Source: Phycisphaera mikurensis NBRC 102666 (GTDB taxonomy: Bacteria; Planctomycetota; Phycisphaerae; Phycisphaerales; SM1A02). From it: 32,585 nucleotides of DNA. Made by a program: the position numbers and the translations under genes. The stretch spans positions 1-32,585 of the forward strand of contig CAMBSR010000002.1 in NCBI GenBank assembly GCA_945870475.1. Direction: 5' to 3'. Shown in pieces: positions 9,571 to 16,991 of this stretch (positions within the stretch are counted from its first letter, which is position 1; every line of letters starts with the position of its first letter). Under the pieces are notes generated by a model. That model searched no databases and was not told the origin of the DNA. It saw only the letters and a program-made list of their open reading frames with translations.

Positions 9571-11943
9571 ATGATGACCATCGCCGGACTTGTCGTCCTC
9601 GCAAGCGCTTCGCTTGCCACCCCGTTCATGACGTTCCAGGCACCGCCGGCCGCGCCCGCGCAGGGCGCAGGCTCGGACGCCGCCCCGGCGGCCGCGCAGA
9701 CCGCGGTGGTTCCCTCGGAGTGGCCGCAGGTGGCCACCACCGACGGCGTGACCTTCACCATCAACGAGCCTTCCTACACCGCCATCGCCGGCAATACCGT
9801 GACGCTCCGCGCCGTGGTGCAGGTGAAGCGCGCAACGGGCAGCCCGACCGCGGGCACGCTCGACATGACCGCCGTGGTCACCTCCTCGGAGACGCCGGGC
9901 GTGGTCGAACTGAACGAGTTCACCATCAACACGTGCATGCTCGACGACGGTACCGGCGCGGCCACGCAGGCCGAGTTTGCCAAGCTCCTCGAGGGCGTCG
10001 GCTTCGATGCCACGCTGAGCACCATCGTCGAGGGCATCGCCATCGATTCCTCGCGCGACGTGAAGGACCTCTCGAACGCCGTCCCGGTGATCAAGGTCAC
10101 CGAGCGCAACACGGTGCTGATCTCCGTCAACGGCGCACCGCGCTTCGGTCCCTGCGGCACGGGCGGCTGGAAGCGCGTGGTGAACACGCCGAACATCCTG
10201 CTCAAGTCCCCGTCCGGTGCGTGGTACACCCGGCTTTCCTCCCAGGAATGGGTGAGCGCGGCCACCATGGAAGGCCCGTTCAACGCGGCGCAGACCGATC
10301 CGCCGCAGGACGTCATCACCGCGCTCGGCAAGCCGAAGGCGCCCCCCGCCGACGTGAAGGACACCATCGACCTGCACCGCACCACTCACGTCCAGGGTCC
10401 GCCGCCGGACGTCTACATCGCCATCCGTCCCACCGTCCTCGTATCCATCTCCGGCAAGCCGGAACTGGCCGACGCGTGCCCCGGCGTGCAGCGCGTGACC
10501 AACACGGCGGACACCATCCTCCGCAGCGGCAACGAGTGGTGGATCCTCGGCTCGGGCCGCTGGTTCGCCTCGACCGACCTGCTGAAGGGCCCGTGGGCAT
10601 ACCAGGCCGCCGACAAGGTTCCGGCCGCGTTCGCCAAGCTGCCGGCCAGCGGCAGGATGGGCGCCGTGCGCGCCAGCGTCCCCGGCACCACCGAGGCGAA
10701 GGCGGCGAGCCTCACCAGCAACCTGGTGCGCACGCTCACGCTCACCCGCGCCGATGCCAAGTGCATGCCGGTCTACAGCGGCCAGCCGCACTTCTCGCCG
10801 ATCGAAGGCAGCGCGCTCTCGTACTGCACCAACGCACGGCAGCCGGTGCTGAAGCTCGATGCGGCCTACTACTGCTGCGACGACGGCGCGTGGTTCACGG
10901 CCACCGACCCGAACGGCCCGTGGACGCTCTGCGATTCGGTGCCCGAGGCGATCTACTCGATCCCGGCCTCGTGCCCGGTGTACGCGTGCACGTACGTCGA
11001 GGTCTACGGCAGCACCCCGAACGCCGTGACCTACGGATCGACCGCCGGCTACTTCGGCACGTACATGCAGAACGGCACCCCGGTCTACGGCACGGGCTAT
11101 GACTACAACGCAGCCCTGCACGCCTCCACGGCGGACCAGGACGCGATGGCGGCCAACGACCCGAACTACGTGGCCCCGGCCTACCCGGCCACCTACGGCA
11201 ACCAGGCCGAGTACTCCCCGGATGACGGCACCTATGCGCCGCCGACGAGCAACGAGTACATCGATGACTACCCGGACATGTACTCCGACGTCTACGACGA
11301 CGGCTACGGCGGCTACGGCTGGTGCCCCTACTGGGGTTCCGCCTACGGCTACGGCTATGGCTATGGCTACGGCTGGAACGACTGGGGCCGCTGGCACCGC
11401 CGGTGGGACGACCACCGTCGCACGGCAGCAGCAGCGCGCGCAGCCAACGACCACCGCAACGACCTCGGCGGCATGGGCCGCGCGAACGCGAACGCGGCAG
11501 CCGCCGACCGCGCACGCGCGGGCGCCGGTTGGCGCGGCGGAGCGGGCATGGACGCAGGCATGCGTGGCGCCGGCGGCATGGGCATCGACCAGGGCATGCG
11601 CGGCACCGGCGGCATGGGCATCGACCAGGGCATGCGCGGCGTCGGCGGCATGGGCATCGACCAGGGCATGCGCGGCACCGAAGGCGTGGACCGCGGCATG
11701 GGCACCAACCGTGGCATGGGTACGCAGCCCGGCATGGGCACCAACCGCGGCATGGGCACCCAGCCGGGCATGGGCAACAACCGCTGGGGCGCAGCCAACG
11801 CGGCCAACAACCGCGGCGGTGGCGGCTACGGCGGCTCCCGCGGCGCGTCCGGCTTCCACAGCGCACAGCGCATGAGCGCGCCGAACTACGGAAATCGTGG
11901 TGGCGGCGGCATGCGCGGCGGTGGTGGTGGCGGTCGCCGCTGA
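9571..11943 (+). CDS. Exported modular hypothetical protein with three related W/F-GPW modules and Tyr/Gly- and Gly/Met-rich C-terminal repeats
   Basis: Signal-like N-terminus; three modules of form V.(I/Y)SG.P....NT...(L/I)....WY/WW....W(F/V)....GP(W/F); TYVEVYGSTPNAVTYGSTAGYFGTYMQNGTPVYGTGYDYN; GGMGIDQGMRGT repeats; GGGGG-RR C-terminus. Confidence 0.85.
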   Translation: MMTIAGLVVLASASLATPFMTFQAPPAAPAQGAGSDAAPAAAQTAVVPSEWPQVATTDGVTFTINEPSYTAIAGNTVTLRAVVQVKRATGSPTAGTLDMTAVVTSSETPGVVELNEFTINTCMLDDGTGAATQAEFAKLLEGVGFDATLSTIVEGIAIDSSRDVKDLSNAVPVIKVTERNTVLISVNGAPRFGPCGTGGWKRVVNTPNILLKSPSGAWYTRLSSQEWVSAATMEGPFNAAQTDPPQDVITALGKPKAPPADVKDTIDLHRTTHVQGPPPDVYIAIRPTVLVSISGKPELADACPGVQRVTNTADTILRSGNEWWILGSGRWFASTDLLKGPWAYQAADKVPAAFAKLPASGRMGAVRASVPGTTEAKAASLTSNLVRTLTLTRADAKCMPVYSGQPHFSPIEGSALSYCTNARQPVLKLDAAYYCCDDGAWFTATDPNGPWTLCDSVPEAIYSIPASCPVYACTYVEVYGSTPNAVTYGSTAGYFGTYMQNGTPVYGTGYDYNAALHASTADQDAMAANDPNYVAPAYPATYGNQAEYSPDDGTYAPPTSNEYIDDYPDMYSDVYDDGYGGYGWCPYWGSAYGYGYGYGYGWNDWGRWHRRWDDHRRTAAAARAANDHRNDLGGMGRANANAAAADRARAGAGWRGGAGMDAGMRGAGGMGIDQGMRGTGGMGIDQGMRGVGGMGIDQGMRGTEGVDRGMGTNRGMGTQPGMGTNRGMGTQPGMGNNRWGAANAANNRGGGGYGGSRGASGFHSAQRMSAPNYGNRGGGGMRGGGGGGRR
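11572..11679 (+). repeat. 36-bp tandem repeat x3 (GGMGIDQGMRGx)
   Basis: ggcggcatgggcatcgaccagggcatgcgcggc(acc/gtc) starting at 11572, 11608 and 11644, near-identical. Confidence 0.9.
11692..11781 (+). repeat. 18-bp degenerate tandem repeat x5 ([RP]GMGT[NQ][RP])
   Basis: Units at 11692, 11710, 11728, 11746 and 11764: cgcggcatgggcaccaac / cgtggcatgggtacgcag / cccggcatgggcaccaac / cgcggcatgggcacccag / ccgggcatgggcaacaac. Confidence 0.88.
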
Positions 11944-11970
11944 GTCGGCGAACATCTCACAGGAGAACCC

Positions 11971-12010
11971 GCAGGTTCCGGCCAACACGCGTTGGCCGGA
12001 ACCTGCTTTC
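11971..12010 (+). terminator. Intrinsic terminator of the 9571..11943 gene
   Basis: 16-bp perfect inverted repeat GCAGGTTCCGGCCAAC-ACGC-GTTGGCCGGAACCTGC followed by TTTCTTT. Confidence 0.88.
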
Positions 12011-12047
12011 TTTCCCGGGCGCGGTGCTCGCGAGCACGCACCGCCCT

Positions 12048-13598
12048 TCACCCCGCATGCCGATCAAGCACGCGGTACTGCACCGCCTCCGCCACGTGCA
12101 CGGCGCTCACCTGCGCCACGCCGTCAAGATCCGCAATCGTGCGTGCCATCCGTCGCACCTTGTCGTAGGCGCGAGCGCTCAAGCCCAGTTGCCCGATCGC
12201 CTCGCCGAGGAGCGCCCGCCCGGCGACGTCGAGCTCTGCCGCCGCATCGAGCGCCTTCCCGCGCAGGTGCGCGTTGAGCACCGCACCCTGCCGCGCGCGC
12301 TGCACCGCACGCGCGGCCATCACGCGCGATCGCAGTTCGGCGGTGCCCTCGCCCACGGGAGCTGCGGCCAGCCGCTCGAAGGGCACGGCCCGCACCTCCA
12401 CGTGCAGGTCGATGCGGTCGACGATGGGCCCGCTCACGCGCTCCATGTACTTCTCCTGCTCCCGCACACCGCGCGTGCCCGCGCCGCGATTGCCACGCGC
12501 AGTGGGATTCATGGCGGCCACCAGGATGCTCCTTGCGGGGAAGCGCGCGCTGCCATGCGCACGGGCCACCGTGATGAACCCGTCCTCGAGGGGTTCGCGG
12601 AGCGCTTCCAGCGCGCTTCGGCCGAATTCCGGGAGCTCGTCCATGAAGAGGACGCCGTGGTGCGCGAGCGTCACCTCGCCCGGGCGCGGGACTCCCGCCG
12701 CGCCGCCCCCGACGAGCGCCACCGTGCTGGCCGTGTGGTGCGGCGCCCGAAACGGCCGCTCGGTCACGAGCCGCGGCGCGCCGGAACCGGCCGCGCTCCA
12801 GATCCGCGTGACCTCGAGCGCCTCGTCGGGCTCGAGGGGCGGCATGATCCCGGGCAGCGCGCGCGCCATCATGGTCTTGCCGCACCCGGCCGGGCCGATG
12901 AGGAGCGCGTTGTGCCCGCCCGCCGCGGCGATCGTGAGCGCACGCTTCGCAGGGCCCTGCCCGCGGATCTCGCGGAAGTCGACCGCCGGCGCCGTCACCG
13001 CGATGGCCCCGCGCACGTCCACCGGCTGCGCCTTCGGCAGGACGCACGCGCCGCGGAAGAATGCCACCACTTCGGGCAGCGCCCCCGCGGCACGCACGTC
13101 CATCCCTTCCACCACCGCCGCCTCGCGCGCGTTGTCGGCCGGCACCACGATGCCTGCCAGCCCCAACCGCCGCGCCAGGAGCGCCATCCCCACCGCCCCG
13201 CGCACGCTGCGCAACGATCCATCGAGCGCCAGCTCGCCGGCGAGCATCCACGCGCCAACCTCCGGCACGCGATCGCCGCCTGTGCCGCCGCCGCTTCCTC
13301 GACCATCCGCCGCGTCCGGCGCCGCCAGAAGCAGCGCCACCGCAATCGGCAGGTCGAACGCCGGCCCCTGCTTCCGCAGGTCCGCGGGCGCAAGGCTGAT
13401 GGTGGTCCGGTGCCGCGGCGGTTCGAATCCGCTGGCCGCCATCGCACTCTTCACGCGTTCGATGCTCTCGCGCACGGCGAGGTCCGGCAGACCCACCAGC
13501 GCAATGCGTGGCAGCCCGCGCGACTGGAGCGAGACCTCCACGTCGCAGCGGACCGCATCGATGCCCTGCAGGGCGAAACTGGGAATGGTCACGAGCAT
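12048..13598 (-). CDS. YifB/ComM family Mg-chelatase-like AAA+ ATPase
   Basis: VEVSLQSRGLPRIALVGLPDLAVRESIERVKSAMAASGFEPP; LLIGPAGCGKTMMARALPGIMPPL; FRAPHHTAS; GVLFMDELPEF; FILVAAMNPT; typical length. Confidence 0.95.
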   Translation of the reverse strand: MLVTIPSFALQGIDAVRCDVEVSLQSRGLPRIALVGLPDLAVRESIERVKSAMAASGFEPPRHRTTISLAPADLRKQGPAFDLPIAVALLLAAPDAADGRGSGGGTGGDRVPEVGAWMLAGELALDGSLRSVRGAVGMALLARRLGLAGIVVPADNAREAAVVEGMDVRAAGALPEVVAFFRGACVLPKAQPVDVRGAIAVTAPAVDFREIRGQGPAKRALTIAAAGGHNALLIGPAGCGKTMMARALPGIMPPLEPDEALEVTRIWSAAGSGAPRLVTERPFRAPHHTASTVALVGGGAAGVPRPGEVTLAHHGVLFMDELPEFGRSALEALREPLEDGFITVARAHGSARFPARSILVAAMNPTARGNRGAGTRGVREQEKYMERVSGPIVDRIDLHVEVRAVPFERLAAAPVGEGTAELRSRVMAARAVQRARQGAVLNAHLRGKALDAAAELDVAGRALLGEAIGQLGLSARAYDKVRRMARTIADLDGVAQVSAVHVAEAVQYRVLDRHAG

Positions 13599-13663
13599 GG
13601 GCGCGATCTTCCAGCGCCCGGCGGAACCGCCGGGGAAGCACCGCCCTTTTTCCTGCCGATCGT

Positions 13664-13669
13664 TACGCT
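13664..13669 (+). promoter_or_regulatory. -10-like TACGCT, 6 nt before TSUP gene ATG
   Basis: cgtTACGCTttccggATG; no SD. Confidence 0.45.
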
Positions 13670-13675
13670 TTCCGG

Positions 13676-14500
13676 ATGGATCCGCAGACCATCGCCGAGT
13701 ACCTGGCCTTCGGGCTCTTCGGCGGCGTCATCGGCGGTCTTCTCGGCGTGGGCGGGTCCATCGGGATCATCCCGCTCGCCACCATCTTCATCTCCCCCGA
13801 CAAGCAGCAGCTCCAGGGCGCGGCCATGATCACCAATCTGGTGGTGGCAGCCACCGCGTACCGCCGCTACAGCCGCGCCGGGAAGATCGAATGGACATAC
13901 GCGCGGCGCATCCTGCCCGCGGCCATCGTCTTCGTCCTCGTCGGCGTGGCGGTGAGCACGCAGGTGGATGCCAGCGGATTCCGCGTCATGTTCGCCGTCT
14001 TCCTGGCCGCCATCGCCATCCGCGAGTTCATGCTCCTTGCAGGAGGCCATGAGCACGCGGAGGAGCACGCCCAGGAGCTCACCACCGCGCGCGGTGGCGG
14101 CATCGGCTTCACGATGGGTTTCCTGAGCGGCCTCCTGGGAATCGGCGGCGGCGTGGTGGGTATCCCGCTGATGCGTGCGTGGGCCCGCATCCCGATGAAG
14201 CGCGCGGTGATCACCAGCATCTGCACCATGGTGCCGCTCACCCTGGTGGGCGCCACGCTGAAGTCGGTCACGCTCTGGAACACACCGCTCGAGGGCGGCG
14301 GCACCGCCCTCTGGCCCACCCTGGTGATCGCCGCATGCCTGGCGCCCACCGCCATCGTCGGCAGCTGGCTCGGCGCGAGCATCAATGTCCGCGTCACCGG
14401 GAAGGCCGTGCGCTGGGTCCTTGCCCTGTACCTGCCGCTTGCGGCAGCATGGATGGCCTGGCCGGTGATTGCGCGTTGGTTGGCGGGTAATACCCACTGA
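13676..14500 (+). CDS. TSUP family (TauE/SafE) membrane permease
   Basis: Duplicated GxxxGxxxGxGGG motifs: GLFGGVIGGLLGVGGSIGIIPLA and GFLSGLLGIGGGVVGIPLM; multiple hydrophobic segments. Confidence 0.9.
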   Translation: MDPQTIAEYLAFGLFGGVIGGLLGVGGSIGIIPLATIFISPDKQQLQGAAMITNLVVAATAYRRYSRAGKIEWTYARRILPAAIVFVLVGVAVSTQVDASGFRVMFAVFLAAIAIREFMLLAGGHEHAEEHAQELTTARGGGIGFTMGFLSGLLGIGGGVVGIPLMRAWARIPMKRAVITSICTMVPLTLVGATLKSVTLWNTPLEGGGTALWPTLVIAACLAPTAIVGSWLGASINVRVTGKAVRWVLALYLPLAAAWMAWPVIARWLAGNTH

Positions 14501-14637
14501 ATCCGGCCCCTCGCCGGCCAACGGAACGCCACCGTTCCCGTGACACACTTCGAGCGCCGATTCCGCCTCTCCCCGGCCGAGGCGTGGGTGTTCCCGCGTC
14601 GGCGATGTTGCCATCCCAACCTGGAGTGCCTGCGCCC

Positions 14638-15279
14638 ATGACCCGCCCCTTCCCGCGCCACGAGTCCGCCCTGTTCGCAACGGCCGCCGCGCTGCTGATC
14701 TCCTCGGGCGCAAGCGCCGCCGTCTACCACTACTCCCTGGGCTTCAGCAACGGTTTCCTGGCCGAGGGCGAGTTCACGACCAAGGCCTCCGCTCCCGCGT
14801 CCTTCATCGAGAAGAACCCGGACCTGATCAACGAGACGACCACCGCCTGGAACCCGGCCACCCTGCAGGACGCTCCCTACGCGGCCACGTACCTCGAGTC
14901 GCACTCGATGCGGGTGTCGCAGGGCGGGCTGCTCCTCGGGGAATCGCAGACCGTCATCGCCGGCATCTGCACCGACAAGTTCCTGTACCTGAACTTCACC
15001 GACGCAGGCACGCCGACCATCGCGGCCCTCGACTTCTCGACGGTGACGCCCGGTGCCACGTCGTACTACTTCGTCACCAACGGCACAAACCCGGCCGGCG
15101 AGGCGGTGGCCTTCGGAAGCACGGGCTACAACCTGTTCCTCTTCGATGTTGCCACCCTGACGGGCACGTACATCGGCACTGCCAACTCGCTCTCGGTGTC
15201 GCTTGTCCCTGCACCCGGCGCGCTGTCGCTCCTGGCATTTGCCGGCGGCGCGTGCGCCGCACGTCGTCGCCGGGCGTGA
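14638..15279 (+). CDS. PEP-CTERM-like secreted protein (PAPGA variant)
   Basis: N-terminal signal peptide ...ALLISSGASAA; C-terminal VPAPGALSLLAFAGGACAARRRRA (motif + hydrophobic helix + Arg cluster). Confidence 0.82.
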   Translation: MTRPFPRHESALFATAAALLISSGASAAVYHYSLGFSNGFLAEGEFTTKASAPASFIEKNPDLINETTTAWNPATLQDAPYAATYLESHSMRVSQGGLLLGESQTVIAGICTDKFLYLNFTDAGTPTIAALDFSTVTPGATSYYFVTNGTNPAGEAVAFGSTGYNLFLFDVATLTGTYIGTANSLSVSLVPAPGALSLLAFAGGACAARRRRA

Positions 15280-15293
15280 CGCACGCGCGCCGC

Positions 15294-15299
15294 TAGACT
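15294..15299 (+). promoter_or_regulatory. -10-like TAGACT, 6 nt before EAL gene ATG
   Basis: cgcTAGACTcgcggcATG; no SD. Confidence 0.45.
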
Positions 15300-15305
15300 C
15301 GCGGC

Positions 15306-16979
15306 ATGACCCGCGTCCTCCTCGTCGAGCCCGACCCCGCCACGCGTGACCGCCTGGCGCTCGGGCTGCGGCAGGCGAGGTTCGAGGTGCGCTCCTCCGG
15401 CGACGCCGAGGGTGGGCTGCGGCTGGTGGCCGAGGCGTATCCGGAAGTGGCGATCTTCAGCACCGAGCGTTCCGGCATGGAGCTCGCGGAGTTCTGCTCC
15501 AGCGCGCGCACGATCGCGGCGTCGGGAAGGCTGGCGGTGATCGCCCTGCTTCCCGTCGAGAGCCAATCCGCCGCAGATATCCGCGACGCGCTCCTGGCCG
15601 GCGCCGATGACGCGCTGGCCACCCCCGCGGATCCACACGCCCTTGTCGAGGCTGTCCGCGGCCGCGAGCGGCGCTTCCCGAACCCCGTCCCCACGGTGGT
15701 GGCGGACGCCGGCGCACACGCCGCCATCGAGGCCGCGCTTGCTTCCATGCACCGCCCGGCGCTCCTCTGCACGCTGGAACTCGAGGACGCCGCCGCCATC
15801 GCCTCGGTGGAAGGCTTCGAGGCACTCCGCGAGCTCGACGAACTCTGGCGAACCCGCATCCGCGCGCTCATCCCGGAGCAGGCCGCGCTCTTCCCGGGCT
15901 CCCGCGGCGAGGCCATCGTGCTGATCCCCGGCTCCGCCGCCGAACCGCGCGGACTGCTCGCCGCCCTGGGCGGCACGGGCCAGCCCGCGGTGCAGGTGGG
16001 CGCGAACGAACTGCGCATCCGTGCGGCGATCGGCGTACTCCGCATCGCGAGCGGCGAACCGATGCCGCCCATCGAGATCGCGATCGCACGCAGCCGCCAT
16101 GCGCTTCGCATGGCACGTACGAGTTCGCAGCCGCGCATCCACTTCTACGCGGAGGCCCAGGCCGAGGACGCGCTCCGCGACGCACAGCTCGCCACGATGC
16201 TGCAGCGTGCGCTCGAACAAGGCGCGTTCCGCCTCGTGTACCAGCCGAAGGTCAGCATCCTCACCGGCCGGATGGTGGGCGCCGAGGCGCTCATCCGCTG
16301 GACGCTCCCCACCACCGGCGAAGCCGTGCCGGCCAGGCGCCTGCTGGCCATCGCCGAGGACGCGGGACTGCTGGACGAGATCGGCAGCTGGGCCCTCCGC
16401 GAGGCGTGCCGCCAGTGCGCGGCCTGGTGCCTGGCCGGCTGCGAGCTTCCGGTGAGCGTGAACATCGCCGCCAGCCAGCTCCGGCGCGGCGACCTGGAGG
16501 ACGAGTTGCGCATGGCCCTGACCGAGTCTGCACTTCCAGGCCGCCTGCTCACGGTGGAGGTCCAGGAAGGCGTGCTGCACCAGGCAGGCGACGCCGTGCG
16601 CGTGCAGCTGGAAGCGATGCGCATTGCCGGCGTGCAGGTCTCCATCGACGACTTCGGCACGGGCATCGGCGGCTTCGACGTGCTGCGCCGCTTCCCCATC
16701 GACGAACTGAAGGTCGACCAGTCGGTGGTGGCGCGCCTCCCCGGCTCCGCCGAGGACCGCGCCATGCTCGACGGTGCGCTGCGCCACGCGCGCATGCTCG
16801 GCGTCGACTGCGTGGCCGAGGGCGTCGAGAACCCTGCGCAATGGGCGTTCCTGGCCGAGCGTGGCTGGCACGCCGCGCAGGGCTGGCACATCTCGCATCC
16901 GCTCGCCGGCGACCAGGTGCCGACCTTCGCGCGGCGCGATCCGGGCATCCTTGCCACGATCACCACGCCCGAGGCGTGA
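15306..16979 (+). CDS. Pseudo-receiver / degenerate GGDEF / EAL (putative c-di-GMP phosphodiesterase)
   Basis: EAL motifs conserved: GAEALIRW, SVNIAASQL, LTVEVQEG, SIDDFGTG, ELKVDQS, VAEGVEN, AAQGWHISHPL. N-terminal REC-like fold with phospho-Asp replaced; GSRGEAIVLIPG in GGDEF position. Confidence 0.9.
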   Translation: MTRVLLVEPDPATRDRLALGLRQARFEVRSSGDAEGGLRLVAEAYPEVAIFSTERSGMELAEFCSSARTIAASGRLAVIALLPVESQSAADIRDALLAGADDALATPADPHALVEAVRGRERRFPNPVPTVVADAGAHAAIEAALASMHRPALLCTLELEDAAAIASVEGFEALRELDELWRTRIRALIPEQAALFPGSRGEAIVLIPGSAAEPRGLLAALGGTGQPAVQVGANELRIRAAIGVLRIASGEPMPPIEIAIARSRHALRMARTSSQPRIHFYAEAQAEDALRDAQLATMLQRALEQGAFRLVYQPKVSILTGRMVGAEALIRWTLPTTGEAVPARRLLAIAEDAGLLDEIGSWALREACRQCAAWCLAGCELPVSVNIAASQLRRGDLEDELRMALTESALPGRLLTVEVQEGVLHQAGDAVRVQLEAMRIAGVQVSIDDFGTGIGGFDVLRRFPIDELKVDQSVVARLPGSAEDRAMLDGALRHARMLGVDCVAEGVENPAQWAFLAERGWHAAQGWHISHPLAGDQVPTFARRDPGILATITTPEA

Positions 16980-16991
16980 GCCGGTACGCGC

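Noticed and set aside
5461-12051. 2196-aa antisense ORF opposite GT/putA/esterase/modular protein genes
   Set aside because: Composition is typical of a shadow frame in GC-rich DNA (Arg/Ala/Gly/His/Val-rich, no domains). The opposite strand encodes clear families throughout, so absence of stops reflects codon bias.
13420-13445. tRNA T-arm-like GGTTCGAATCC
   Set aside because: Lies within the YifB/ComM coding sequence (SGFEPP codons) and has no surrounding cloverleaf or acceptor stem.
14520-14541. Small inverted repeat GGAACGCCACCGTTCC after the TSUP gene
   Set aside because: Only a 6-bp stem without a T-tract; too weak to call a terminator.
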